Of a stretch of 64,000 bases of DNA, positions 36,487 to 47,345 are shown in pieces. The position numbers and the translations under genes were made by a program. Within the stretch, counting starts at the first letter, position 1. Each line of letters starts with the position of its first letter. The notes below the pieces were generated by a model. It saw nothing but the letters and a program-made list of their open reading frames with translations, made no database searches and was not told the DNA's origin. Origin of the DNA: Sordariomycetes sp. S80-01Y (lineage: Eukaryota > Ascomycota > Sordariomycetes); assembly GCA_037042185.1 (NCBI GenBank), contig JAXQJY010000032.1, positions 806,001-870,000 of the forward strand. The letters are read 5' to 3'.

Positions 36487-38049
36487 ATGAAGTCCTTCAG
36501 GCATGATCCAAAGCCCCCGGTTCTGAATGTCAACTCCTCAAATGGCGGATCGCGACCGAACATGGTGATATTCATGCCGGATCAGCTTCGCTACGACTCC
36601 CTGGGCTGCACTGGGACCGAGTATCCCATCAAGACGCCCAACATAGACGCATTCGCTAAGCGCGGTACACGTTTCTCGAATTGCTTTACCCAGGCTTCCG
36701 TATGCTCTCAGTCACGATGCAGCATGTTCACCGGAACGTATCCTCACGTTAGCGGCCACCGCAGCCTCAATAACCTCATCAAGCCATGGGAGCCCAATCT
36801 CTTCCGCAGCTTGAAGGAAAATGGGTATCACGTGGCTTGCCTGGCGCCTAGAGGCGACACGTTTGCCCCGACGGTGACCGAGCTGAGCACCACTGAGTAT
36901 GGTTTCCTCGAAACGCCCGAGTTCGTACCCAAGTTCGGCAAGGGACCGGCACCTGAGAACCCTGACCAGAGCATTTGGGGCCGTCTGTTCTACCGCGGCC
37001 TACGAAATGCGCATCAGGCTATGGACTACGATGACGCTGTCGTGCGCTCCGCACTGACCTGGCTGGAATGCCCTCCGACCGATAAGCCTTGGGTGTTGTT
37101 TATGCCTCTGCTCTTTCCTCACTGCCCTTTCCAAGTAGAGGAGCCCTACTTCTCCATGTATGATCGATCGGAGCTCCCTGACATTGTCGCTCTGCCGGAG
37201 AACAAAACTGGATACGAACCCCGATACATGAAATCTATCCGCGAGAGGTACGGCACGGATAGGGCGACGCCAGAGATCTGGAGGGAGATCAAAGCCACGT
37301 ATTACGGCATGATATCTCGACTCGACAATCAGTTTGGCCGCGTTATTGAGAAATTAGACAGCATGGACGCCTGGAAGGACACTATTACCATGTTCTTCAC
37401 TGATCACGGAGAATACCTCGGAGACCACGGCTTGATCGAGAAATGGCCCTCTGGCCTCTCCAACACCCTCGTCCAGGAGCCGCTGATCATCGCTGGTGCA
37501 GGGCTTCCCGAGGGACGCACAGTCTCCGCAATGACAGAGATGGTCGACTTAATCCCAACCATCTTTGAATTATGTCAAATCGGCGAGCATTTCCCTCACA
37601 ACGGGAAGTCCATGGTCCCAGTCCTCGCAAAGGGTGCCACCGAACATAAGAAGTATGCTTTCTCCGAAGGAGGGTTCCTGACCAGCGAAGAGCCGCTTCT
37701 GGAACAGTCGCCCTACCCTTACGATATCAAGGCCGCTCTCCAGCACGAAGATACCGCTTTGGTGGGCAAGGCGGTGTCTATCAGAGACCAAACCTGGACG
37801 TACATTTATCGACTCTACGAACCGAACGAGCTCTATCATCGTCAGCATGACCCTCACGAAATGCACAACCTGGTTGAGCGGGAAGATTTACGAGACGTGG
37901 TCAGGAGGCTGGAGGGTGATGTGTTGAGGTGGATGATCGAAGGCTCAGATTTCTTGCCTTGGACTTCTGACCCAAGGTTTCCGGAGGTGGATATGCAATC
38001 TCCAAGAGAACAGCTGGAGGAAAGAAAAAAGGGAAAAAAAGATCCGTGA
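36487..38049 (+). CDS. Sulfatase family protein with CSQSR nucleophile motif, no signal peptide
   Basis: A single exon encodes 520 aa. The sulfatase fold is shown by NMVIFMPDQLRYDSLG (metal residues D32 and Q33), PNIDAFAKRGTRFSNCFTQA, the nucleophile region SVCSQSRCSMFTG (C73), LFMPLLFPHCPFQVEEPY, MFFTDHGEYLGDHGLIEKW and VDLIPTIFELC. In the active-site motif the usual Pro (or Ala) two residues after Cys is Gln, so the enzyme departs from C-x-[PA]-x-R; R77 is kept. The start MKSFRHDPKP is hydrophilic, with no secretion signal. The very Lys-rich C-terminus ends KKGKKDP. It may act on a sulfate ester or, as some DQ-type relatives do, on a phosphonate or phosphate monoester. It shares a promoter with the arylsulfatase and is followed by the sugar-type transporter. 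Confidence 0.87.
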   Translation: MKSFRHDPKPPVLNVNSSNGGSRPNMVIFMPDQLRYDSLGCTGTEYPIKTPNIDAFAKRGTRFSNCFTQASVCSQSRCSMFTGTYPHVSGHRSLNNLIKPWEPNLFRSLKENGYHVACLAPRGDTFAPTVTELSTTEYGFLETPEFVPKFGKGPAPENPDQSIWGRLFYRGLRNAHQAMDYDDAVVRSALTWLECPPTDKPWVLFMPLLFPHCPFQVEEPYFSMYDRSELPDIVALPENKTGYEPRYMKSIRERYGTDRATPEIWREIKATYYGMISRLDNQFGRVIEKLDSMDAWKDTITMFFTDHGEYLGDHGLIEKWPSGLSNTLVQEPLIIAGAGLPEGRTVSAMTEMVDLIPTIFELCQIGEHFPHNGKSMVPVLAKGATEHKKYAFSEGGFLTSEEPLLEQSPYPYDIKAALQHEDTALVGKAVSIRDQTWTYIYRLYEPNELYHRQHDPHEMHNLVEREDLRDVVRRLEGDVLRWMIEGSDFLPWTSDPRFPEVDMQSPREQLEERKKGKKDP

Positions 38050-38963
38050 TTAAGCTGAGAGATTCGCAGAGGTGAGCATTTGACGCTACCTTTCAAACCT
38101 GCACTCGTGTCGGCGTAGTCAACTGTTGGAATGATATTTCGCCAACCCTTCCCAAAATCTGTTATATAAGACAGTTTTCCGCATTCAACTGCCTTCTCTC
38201 TACCGCTTCACCGTGATCCGCACTGGCTTCTGATAGGATCGTACCTTCAGCAGAACTCCCACGATCTGCATGATGTCGAGCGTCTTCTATATGGAGGTTG
38301 TGGCCAGCAAGCAAGGGGTCAGCATTGCCCCAACAGCTTGCTCGAAGATTGGGAGAAAGGAGGAGTTCATTCAAATTTCGTAATGAAATATTTCATAAAG
38401 AAACACAATGTGTTCGCTCGCGGTCTACCAGTGCACAGCGTCGGCAAACGGATCTCGGCGAACCGCCATGAAGATCTGGTGCGGGGGATGACCCCGAAAA
38501 GAGCTCAATTAGCCTCCGAAACCTGGGGGAAAGGTCCGAGTTCCTCTCGGAACGTGTTTGAAATGCGGGCTTGCACCGAAGTACTTCGTACCGCGAGTCA
38601 TTCGGGACCTCCACCTTCGACGTCCCCCGAGCCCATCAGTATCAGTTCCGAACTGCCATTGCTATTGCCGAGAGCAAGGATCAACCAACTCCTCTTCCAA
38701 ACCCAGGATAGACTGTGCCACGAGACCAAGTGGGTGAATTGCAGTTTCCCCACAGCGAAAGTGGCGCTTCAGCATGGTCCAAGAGTACTACCCCAGGAGC
38801 CCCCACTCCCCCCGGAATCCCAGAAGTATAATACCCCATCTCGCGACCGTTCCGTTGAGACATTCAACAGACAAGTTGCAGTCCGTTGAGCTAAAGCTTT
38901 CTTGCTTCCTCACTCTTGCTTGTGCTGTCCTTGTTTCTGTTCTTCTACCGCCGTTCCGCCATC
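38050..38963. other. Intergenic region upstream of the sugar-type transporter
   Basis: This 914-bp region holds the sulfatase 3' end and the transporter promoter. A 183-codon open frame (38338-38889) lacks any domain and is judged fortuitous. CTCGGAA (38546-38552) and TTCCGAA (38646-38652) occur here. A TATAATA sequence near 38827 lies about 137 bp before the transporter ATG. Confidence 0.55.
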
Positions 38964-40862
38964 ATGTGGTCTTTCCTTCGAGACCATAATTACAAGGCGA
39001 CCAAGCATGTCACCACTAATATGATCCTCGCGGCCATGACTATGATGACCAGCGTCTTCGCGTATGGCTTTGAGAACTCTGTTCTGGGAGCTGTGCAAGC
39101 TATGGATGGTAAGCATAAGCCCAATTTGCTCCATTACCAGGCACCGTGCCCCCAAAGGCCCAAAGCTGATACTGGAGTCTCTTCTTACAGCTTATGAAGA
39201 AGTTTTCGGCCAGGTGGACGGGAAGGGGGGCTACACATTCACCGCAGACCGCCTTGCCTTTCTGAACTCCTTCCCTTTAATTACGTATGGACTCGGCGTC
39301 ATTGCTGCATCTTTCGTTGGTGAGCATTTTGGTCGGAAGGTTACATTCTACGGAATGAACTCCATCTGTCTCATCGGAGTCGGCATCTGCTACGGTGGGA
39401 GGACTTACGCTCTGGCCTTGGTCGGCAGAATGATCGTAAATATACACGTTGGCGCAGAGGCATGGCTCATCGTCATGTGGCTGGCTGAGATTGTTCCGGC
39501 TGCTGTGCGTGGATCTAGTACGTCAAGTCTTTACACATCTCCCCCGATCCTGGATCCTTTTATCATGATGGCTAGTAATGCTAATGGTTCGCAGTGACTG
39601 GTCTCTATGCCTTCAGTCACATTTTCGCCGGTTTTGTTGCCTCTGTCATCGTCAACTCGACGAGCAAAATCGAGGGCAATGACAGCTGGAAGATCCCAAT
39701 CGCCTGCATGTTTGCTTTCCCGGTTCTCTGCTTGCTTCTCGGTTTCCTTCTGCCCGAGTCACCCAGGTGGCTTGTTCGAAAGGGACGCTTCCAGGAGGCC
39801 ATCGACAACATATACTATCTCAACAGTGCCGACCGCGACTATCCAGCTGAGACTGAGGTAGAGATTATCAAAGACCTTCTTGAAAATGCGCCAGTCCAGC
39901 TAGGCTGGAAGGAGCTTTTCAAGGGTATCAATGCCGTGAGTTGATGACGGACATCATTCCGTGAAGCTGAGTGCAACTGACCGAGCAAAGCGCCGCACAT
40001 GGATTGGCATCTTAAGCTCCGCCGCCAGCCAAGCCACCGGACAGTCCTTCGCCTCTACATACGGTACTATCTTTTTGAAGCGCATCGCCGTTATAGACCC
40101 CTTCACCGGCACCATGATCAAGCGCGCCGGTCTGCTAGTAGGCTGCCTCTTCGTCATCTTGACAGTGGAGCACATTGGTCGTCGGAGAATGGCTCTTGTT
40201 GTTGGCAGCTTGTGTGCTACATGCCTCATGGTCATGGGAGGGCTCGGAACCGTGCAGCCGGAGACAAAGGGGACCAACAATGGTATACTGGCAATGAGTA
40301 TCCTGTTCCCTTGCATGTATATGATTGGCTTCGGCTCGACGTAAGTCCTCGACCACGGTGTTTATATTTGCACCGTCGATGGAGCGAGCTAATCATGGCT
40401 TAGTATGCAAGTTATCAAGTCCGAAGTGCCTCATACTACGCTTAGAGAGAAGTCCAACATGGTCTTCTGGTCGGTAGCCAACATCCTGAACTTCGCGGTC
40501 ACCTTCACAGTGCCCTATCTGCTTGATGCTATAGGTTCCAAGGTTGGCTTCGTCTATGGATCCATAAGTACTGTATGCTTGGTCCTCATCTTCTTCTTTG
40601 TCCCGGAGATGACAGGAAGATCGCTGGAGGAAATTGACGAGATGTTTGAGTCCAGGATTCCCGCCTGGAAGAGCAGAAGTAAGTTCAACAAATCCCATAT
40701 CCGGATTATCGCCTGGCGAGGAAAGTTGCTGACCACTGAATAGGCTTTGTGGCCACCGGTTCTGGCGCCGTTCTGACACAACTCGAGAACCACCATAGGG
40801 AGCTGGCCGGAGAGGGCAAGCTGGAAGGCATCGAACACATTGAGGCTTCCAGAAAAGTCTGA
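38964..40862 (+). CDS. MFS sugar-type transporter (SP family, maltose/hexose permease-like)
   Basis: Six exons (38964-39108, 39191-39517, 39595-39935, 39991-40340, 40404-40678, 40744-40862) join in phase to 518 aa. Features of the sugar porter family are the 12-helix pattern, FLNSFPLITYGLGVIAASFV with GEHFGRKVTFYG, the PESPRWLVRKGR loop after helix 6, SQATGQSF in helix 7 and VPEMTGRSLEEIDEMFE after helix 12. The family imports hexoses, disaccharides, polyols or related compounds with protons across the plasma membrane. Substrate cannot be read from the sequence. Its position beside two sulfatases and a regulator suggests a sulfated or desulfated carbohydrate, which is inference. The GFENSVLGAVQAMDGAYEEV segment, interrupted by the first intron, is the expected first extracellular loop. 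Confidence 0.88.
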
Positions 40863-41296
40863 TTGGCAGATGCGCCCAGGGTCACTGTCATTTCCGACGC
40901 CTGGACCGTTGTGAGATACCCCAGCGTGGTGTCTTGAGATCGGAATTTCCGAAGCGGGAAGCATGTCGCGATATTTCTTTGTCCGTTGACGGAGAAGGGT
41001 TGGATGCTAGATTCTCAATTTTGACGGCGTTGACTTCTCTTACTCTTTATGAGAGTGCATTGGAGAATGTTCATGGCTTTAGTATTGCTATCCAGGAATC
41101 TAGTGTGCTCAAGCCTGAAAGGCACATTGGCCTTTGTTCAGCACACCCAGTGATTCCACTCGATTAAGTCACAAGTAAGAAGAGGTTTTGAGTATTAAAC
41201 AATGTTCAAATTACAATCGCATAGAGCATAACACTGAGCTAATATCAAGCTGTGCATCAGCAACAAGCTGTGGACTATAGCATATCCCTAAGTCTA
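40863..41296. other. Convergent 3' intergenic region
   Basis: This 434-bp region lies between the transporter gene and the convergent small secreted protein gene. It contains the palindromic TCGGAATTTCCGA at 40939-40951. No coding signal is seen. Confidence 0.5.
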
Positions 41297-41782
41297 CTAC
41301 AGGGACATAGCCTTATCGAAGCAGCCCCCAGCCTGAGAAGAGCACAGGCTCTGGTTCGCATCAGGCGCAGTGCGGCACTCATTCTCCTCTTCCCGGCATG
41401 CCTCGCATGCCCCCTTCTGCGACGCACAGAACGCGTGGTTCGTCATGTACGCGAAGCTGCAGGAGTCGAACGCTTCCTCACAGCCGTAGTATCCGTTCGT
41501 AGATCCGGGAGACAGCGCCATCTCGTAGCAGGTCTGGGCGGCGGTGGTGCAGCCCAGGTTGGCCTGGTAGTTGTCGCCGGCTCCAACACGGCAGCTGTGC
41601 TCCTGGGTGACACAGCCCTCGCAGTCCGCAATTTTGCTGTCACAGACAGACTGCGCGACCTTTCCGTCTTCGACGTCTTGTTGGCAGGTCTTTTGTGCGA
41701 TGGAGCAGTCGTAGGTAATAAGGTTCTGGGCCAGGGCCTGTGTAGCCAGGACGGCCGAGATAAGTGAAATGCGCATGAGCAT
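41297..41782 (-). CDS. Small secreted protein with 16 regularly spaced cysteines (effector-like)
   Basis: A single exon encodes 161 aa. The start MLMRISLISAVLATQALAQ is a clear signal peptide with a likely cut after AQ, leaving about 142 residues. All 16 cysteines are in the mature part and follow a strict plan: CX6CX13CX6CX2CX6CX13CX6C, a 16-residue linker, then CX6CX10CX6CX2CX6CX10CX6C. The protein is thus two copies of an eight-cysteine unit, and each unit is itself two CX6C...CX6C elements back to back, which would suit disulfide-locked helical hairpins. I do not recognise the family. Size, secretion and cysteine content fit an effector, antimicrobial or surface protein. No transmembrane or GPI signal is present. 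It sits beside the sulfatase cluster but may be independent. A second in-frame ATG lies two codons downstream. Confidence 0.82.
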   Translation of the reverse strand: MLMRISLISAVLATQALAQNLITYDCSIAQKTCQQDVEDGKVAQSVCDSKIADCEGCVTQEHSCRVGAGDNYQANLGCTTAAQTCYEMALSPGSTNGYYGCEEAFDSCSFAYMTNHAFCASQKGACEACREEENECRTAPDANQSLCSSQAGGCFDKAMSL

Positions 41783-44113
41783 GGTGGCGGTAGGAGTTTG
41801 GATTGAAAGTGTTTGACTTTTGTTGAGTGCTTAGAGGAGAAGGTTGGCTTTGATGGTTCTGAGATGAGGAACATTCAGCAACATTCAACGGTTCTTATAC
41901 TCCTCGCGTAGAGCCGTCGTTAAGCTAAAGCCCAAAGATGCCAAGCCTAGGTTGGAGAGCAATGCCGTCACCGGCTGCAACTGTTCGGCTCATGCGATCC
42001 GAAGGGCCACTGTCGAAGTTGCATTGATAGTCATAAATCTCGTAAAGCAACATTGGCTGCTTACACGGGCTGCACTGCCGGGCATCCGATGACGCAGTAG
42101 CGGAAGATCTACTTGCCATCCTTTGAAATCTGTGGGGGGCCGATCCTGTCTCTAACATAGCGCTTACACCGCGCTAGTAGGCATAGACTAATTGCTCGAC
42201 CTCGTATAGCTCGCGCGACCTTGCTATTTCCGACGACCCGAAAGCTGGTGCATTTGCCACAGACTCCAAGATAGGTTTGGAGGTCTGAATCGACAAAGCC
42301 GTAGCTGCGGACTCGGATTTCCAAACGCGGCCGCCACGGATATAGAGGTGAGGCTCTAGGACGCTTTCCGCAACTCTGGCCAATACTTGCGTCGGGGCAT
42401 TGCTGCTGTGCAGGCTTGCGGTGAGCCTCCAGTGTGAAGTGCTGCCGACGTAACCTACGATTCTACTCTCTCGAACACTCAAGAGTTGAGTCAAGTAGCC
42501 CATACTGTGCTGTGTTTGGTACTGAAGAGCTTGTTAGCACTCTGCAACCCATGTCTACACCACCATTCGCGCTAATTGGTAACACTTCGGTTATCCCACT
42601 TGAGTTCAATTCGCTCCAGCCGTGTGTGGAAGCGTCAGTACCCTCCCTCGGGGCCGACGCATTTTGATTTAGTTGAAGTCCCGGGTAAAAATAGGCTCCT
42701 TGGCGGAACACGAACCGTGTTATTGTTCCGTTCGTAGGCAGGTTCCGGACTTGTAGGAATTCATTTGGTCGCTCAAGATCGAGGGCCTTTTAGACAACCT
42801 GGTAAATGTCGTGAAACAGGAGATTCCAAGGTCAACCCGAGGACGGCGATTGAGGCCAACAGCAGCTGTTTGACGATGTACATTGTTTTGCCGATATAAG
42901 GTAAAGATATACAGAAATCAAATGTAAGAGAAGCATCAAGGGTGGGCACTATGACCCTAGACTTGTTGCGACTCTATGGCTTGGAAAGTGAGCTTCCATA
43001 GGCGGAAGCACTTGTTCTGAGCGCTTCCCGACCTCCAGCAACAATACGAGCCTCGTTAAAGGATCGTCATCTTCGCGAACAAGAAATGTGTCTTCCCTGG
43101 CTTTCTGGGCTAAGATCTCGTCAATACCCTGGGACGTGCTATTTCGAGAGCTTAGTGTTTGCAGCATCTACCTGGAATTGGACTAGTTACATCCAAACCT
43201 GCCGAATAAAGCCAAGGAATGTGTGAGGATGACTCTGATCTCCCAATCAGACGTGTAAGACTACCGAAGCTGAGAGGCAGTGCCTTAATTGGTACGGCTT
43301 ATGATGCCAGACAGGAACCGGAAGCGGTTAGTTGGTTGAAGAGATGGCGGTGACGGACTGAGGACAGCCGTAACTGGACATAGGTGGAGCCCGCTCGCAC
43401 AGTCTAACCGCTTTCATACTAAATGTGACATAGGTGTAGGAGTCAGGGTGGTAGCGCACGTGACTGCGCGAGACGTGTCGCACGAGACTTTTGTATTGAA
43501 GGTCAGAGCCGAGAAAGATACTATATAGATCGATGGTCGTGGGGTTGACTTTCTCTGAATACACAGTTGGGGAGATATACGCACAGCGACACGCCGGGAA
43601 GCGCTTGGAAGTCGCTGGTGTCGCAAACGGACGGTAGGCGCTAGTACGAATACCGGGCAAGAAAGAGACACGCCGCGCTTATTGTGCGGGATGAGCAATA
43701 ACACTGGAACTCCATGGTATGGCTCTATGGAAAACTATATGTTAAGTAAGGCTGTCTAGACTGCCCTCATTCTCAAGGCGCGTACCGTCGTTGTGGCGGA
43801 CCTCGCCGGTGGGCAACCAGCCTCAGTGCACAACAAAAGCGGCGGTGCGACACCCATCCCGCCACTATCTTGCCCTGTTTGTGGTCCGTCTCACCTTGAA
43901 GCGCGGGGGTGGAGTCCCTTACCCGCGTGCCTGGCAATAGGCGAATCAGGCCCCAGCATCGATAACGAAAGCGGGCCGCAGCCGACGAAGCTGTCATGCA
44001 TCCGGGCAGGCTGCTGCGCCTTGCATCATCATCACCTCCAGCCTGGTCTCGTCCACCTTCCTCCAACAACATCAGCCTCTCCATCCCTTCAACACTCCTA
44101 AGAATCAACCATC
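41783..44113. other. Gene-free stretch, 2.3 kb
   Basis: No frame longer than about 111 codons with gene-like sequence occurs. The left end is the promoter of the secreted cysteine-rich protein gene and the right end that of the aminopeptidase gene. No RNA gene, repeat array or mobile element was recognised. Confidence 0.6.
41894..41899 (-). promoter_or_regulatory. Probable TATA box of the 16-cysteine secreted protein gene
   Basis: TATAAG on the minus strand lies 112 bp upstream of the ATG at 41782, a normal distance for a regulated fungal gene. Confidence 0.45.
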
Positions 44114-45352
44114 ATGAAGTTCTCCTCGGCCACAGCTCTTGCGGCCTGCGCCTCCGCAGCCACCGCTCGCTTCATCGAGCCCTTCGAGGCCGATAACGTC
44201 GAGGTCTTCCCCAGCGACGACAAGTTCCTCATCGAGCTTGCGCCCGGCGAGACGCGATGGGTCACCGAGGACGAGAAGTGGGAGCTCCGTCGCGTAAGTC
44301 TTACTTCTTGATTATCTATAGAAACGGGAACTGACAGGCTGCAGCAAGGCCGCAACTTCATGGACATCTCCGAAACCGAAGCCCTCGGCACCCAGCACGT
44401 CACAGCCGCCTCCGTAACCTTCCCCAAGAAGTGCACCCAGCAGAAGGACGTCAACGCCCTCGCCCGCCATCTCGAGAAGTCCAACATGAAGGCCAACCTC
44501 GAGAAGCTCTCTGGCTTCCACACCCGCTACTACAAGTCCGACTACGGTCTCCAGTCCTCGGACTGGGTCCTGAAGAAGGTCAACGCCATGATCGACGAGG
44601 CTGGGGCCAGCGACTCAGTCGTCGCAGAGAGCTTTGAGCACTCGTGGCAGCAGCACTCCGTCATTGCAACGATCCCGGGCGAGACGAACACGACGGTCGT
44701 TATTGGCGCACACCAGGATTCCATCAACCTGTGGTTGCCTTCCATCCTCGCCGCCCCCGGAGCCGATGATGATGGCAGTGGCTCCGTTACCATCATGGAG
44801 GTCTTCCGCGCTCTCCTTGGCTCAGACGATGTCGTCAAGGGCAAGGCGAAGAACACCATCGAGTTCCACTGGTACTCGGCCGAAGAGGGTGGTCTCCTGG
44901 GCAGCCAGGCCATCTTCCAAGAGTACGAGAAGCAGGGTCGCGACGTCAAGGCCATGCTGCAGCAGGACATGACGGGCTACGTGCAGAAGACGCTCGATGC
45001 CGGTCAGCCCGAGTCCGTGGGCGTCATCATGGACTTCGTCGACCCCGGCCTGACGGGCTTCATCAAGACTACCATCGAGGAGTACTGTGACATTCCATGG
45101 GTCGAGACCAAGTGCGGCTACGCTTGCTCAGACCACGCCTCTGCGAGCAAGGCCGGTTACCCCAGTGCTTTTGTCATCGAGTCTGCGTTCGAAAACTCGG
45201 ATCCTCACATCCACTCTACTGATGACAAGATTGAGTATCTGTCTTTTGACCACATGCTGCAACACGCCAAAATGACCCTTGGCCTGGTCTACGAACTTGG
45301 TCACTATGACTTCTACAAGGGCAAGGGAGGCGACGATGGCGATGAGCTGTAG
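44114..45352 (+). CDS. lap1: Secreted M28 leucine aminopeptidase (Lap1-like)
   Basis: Two exons (44114-44293, 44345-45352) give 395 aa, the usual length of secreted fungal Lap1. The signal peptide is [19 protein letters not shown] propeptide of about 70 residues follows ([18 protein letters not shown]...). The M28 zinc sites are visible: [10 protein letters not shown] (His and Asp ligands, about residues 183-185), [11 protein letters not shown] (bridging Asp), [11 protein letters not shown] (catalytic Glu and ligand Glu, about 240-241), QQDMTGY and [12 protein letters not shown] (last His). Cysteines in [10 protein letters not shown] are also conserved in the family. The enzyme removes hydrophobic N-terminal residues from extracellular peptides and supports nitrogen acquisition. 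It has no visible link to its neighbours. The intron lies between Arg60 and Gln61. Confidence 0.92.
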
Positions 45353-45584
45353 AACAGTTCTAGGTGGTAGATGCTTATGATAGGATAGACATAGGCGACC
45401 TATCGTCAAGGAATTAAATAACACCACATCAAAAGAAGGCAATGTCCTTATGCTGTAACTTTTCCCGTATCCCAAACACCACCATGGTATCATTACTCCA
45501 TACAATATGCAAATGGGTCTGTCGACAAGTCTGATGCTTAACCCTTCTCCCAGCCCGCTCTGCAGCATAGCAATCTCATTATTC

Positions 45585-47345
45585 TCAGTGACCAGGTCCT
45601 GGAGGTGGAGGAGGCTGCCACGGCTGTTGCTGTCCACCCTGCTGCCCTTGCATGTGCTGCATCAGAGCAGCCATCACTGCCGGGTTCATGAACGCATTGT
45701 TACTCCCGCCCTGCTGCTGCTGCTGCTGCTGCCCCTGAGCTGCAGCAGGCCATCCTGGAGGCGGCGGTGGTACCGCATTGCCTGGCGCGGGCGGCTGCTG
45801 CGGCCATCCAGGCATCTGGAAGCCGAAGTTCGGGAATGACGGAGCCGGAGCTTGGCCCTGAGGATTCCAGTTGGGTGGCGGGGGTGGCGCTTGTTGTTGC
45901 TGCGGTGGGTATTGTTGTTGATGGTCGGACTGAGGAGGAGCGGAATAGCCGTCGCGTGAAGCACCACCTCGTCCGCCCCGATTGCTACCCCTTCCTCGTC
46001 CGCCTCGCCCCCTATCTCCGCGGCCTCTCCCCCTGAACCCACCTCTCGGCGACGGATCAGCCTCCACAGATGTTGGCCCGCTGCCAAATCCAGCTGGCCT
46101 GGTCAGAGGTGTGTACTCCCCAACATCGTCGTAATTCAGCTCGGCTGGGCCTTCGACCTGCCTCAGCGGGTGCGGGCCCTTGCCGCCTCTGTCACCACCG
46201 TGCTTCTTCCTCTTCAGCTCCTTCTTCGCCCTCTTGTATTCTGCCTCCTTCTCATCGTCAGAGAACTCCATCTCATCATCCCCGACCTCCTCGTCATGGA
46301 TGTTGCTTGCGTCCGAGCCCTTCAGATTCTTCAAGGGCTCGGTGAAGATGAACTTGGCGTGTTCGACGGGATACAGGATCTTGGAGCCAACCGTCACGTC
46401 GTATGCCGCGATGTCTTCTGCCGAGTCGAAGTGCACGATGTACATGGGTTGGAGGACTTTGCCGATGGTCTCTGCCACAGCGCCGATGACTGTGCGCGAT
46501 TCGTTCAGGAGGACTGAGCCGGTGTCAAGGACTTGGTACTCGCCAGGAGTGAAGGCCTTGATGAGCACCATGTTCTCGACGATGTGCTCGACCGCACCGA
46601 GCTCATCGACCTTGGTCTCGGGAGTGATTGTCACGTCGGGCTTGGGTATCCTCTCGGCGGGCAGTTCGTTCTTCGTCCGTAGCTGTGAAGCCGTGGAGGG
46701 TTTCCCCGCTTTGTCGCCGCCCTCCTCGTCCGACCCGCCTTCTTGCTCCATGAGCATGCGCGCGGTCTCCTCGACCCCCAGCAACTCGTACCCCTCGTTG
46801 TCGGAGTCTGCGTCTGAGGAATCGTCACTTGTAGTGTCTGATGAGGAAGACTCATAAGGTGACGAGTCAGCCTCCCACTCTGGCTGCTCCGATGTACCAT
46901 TCGTTGCCGTGGTCTGGGGCTGAGCTTCGAGCATGGTAGGGTTGTTCTGCGCAAGGGCGGCCTCGGCATCGACCACGACTGGGGCTTCAGGCTCGAGCCC
47001 CAGCGCCGCCTCTAGAGCGCCTGTGATCGATGGAGGGCTAGCCGCTCTGTCAACCATCATAGCGTCACCATTTGACTCGCGTGCTGGCTCTGTCTTCTCG
47101 GTCGTTGTCGAGGCTTCTGTCTGTACAGTCTGCTGCGAGTCTTGCGATGTCTCGCCATTGGTCCGCTGAGAGTGGGAGTGCTGCGACTCGAGGGGCACAT
47201 CCGCAGCATCTGGAATCTCGACATCTCTGGAGGTATCGGCTTCGGCGTTGGGGATCGGCGCGCCGACGGGTTGATCGGGTGATAGAGGGGGGAGTTTCTC
47301 GTCTGGTTTGGCGTGGCCAAGGCCGGGAATCTGGAAGCCAGACAT
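45585..47345 (-). CDS. NAF1: NAF1-like H/ACA snoRNP assembly factor
   Basis: A single exon encodes 586 aa from the ATG at 47345. The acidic, Ser-rich N-terminal half (SSSSDTTSDDSSDADSDNEG) leads to the Gar1/Naf1-type beta-barrel at about residues 275-370: VEHIVENMVLIKAFT, QVLDTGSVLLNESRTVIGAV, ETIGKVLQPMYIVHF and VGSKILYPVEH. After this comes a Lys-rich segment, an RGG/GRG box (GGFRGRGRGDRGRGG) and a Pro/Gln-rich tail with a polyglutamine run. Naf1 escorts Cbf5/dyskerin to nascent H/ACA RNAs in the nucleoplasm before Gar1 replaces it. Open sequence extends upstream to a TTG region but the ATG at 47345 gives MSGFQIPGL, a usual start. It is divergent from ALG9 with a 368-bp gap. Confidence 0.88.
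   Translation of the reverse strand: MSGFQIPGLGHAKPDEKLPPLSPDQPVGAPIPNAEADTSRDVEIPDAADVPLESQHSHSQRTNGETSQDSQQTVQTEASTTTEKTEPARESNGDAMMVDRAASPPSITGALEAALGLEPEAPVVVDAEAALAQNNPTMLEAQPQTTATNGTSEQPEWEADSSPYESSSSDTTSDDSSDADSDNEGYELLGVEETARMLMEQEGGSDEEGGDKAGKPSTASQLRTKNELPAERIPKPDVTITPETKVDELGAVEHIVENMVLIKAFTPGEYQVLDTGSVLLNESRTVIGAVAETIGKVLQPMYIVHFDSAEDIAAYDVTVGSKILYPVEHAKFIFTEPLKNLKGSDASNIHDEEVGDDEMEFSDDEKEAEYKRAKKELKRKKHGGDRGGKGPHPLRQVEGPAELNYDDVGEYTPLTRPAGFGSGPTSVEADPSPRGGFRGRGRGDRGRGGRGRGSNRGGRGGASRDGYSAPPQSDHQQQYPPQQQQAPPPPPNWNPQGQAPAPSFPNFGFQMPGWPQQPPAPGNAVPPPPPGWPAAAQGQQQQQQQGGSNNAFMNPAVMAALMQHMQGQQGGQQQPWQPPPPPGPGH
45711..45732 (-). repeat. CAG/CTG microsatellite in NAF1
   Basis: Seven pure trinucleotide units (CAG on the coding strand) encode a polyglutamine run. 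Pure tracts like this are usually length-variable between strains. Confidence 0.85.

Noticed and set aside
38338-38889. A 183-codon open frame between the second sulfatase and the transporter
   Set aside because: No domain, composition shifts along its length, and it occupies the transporter promoter.
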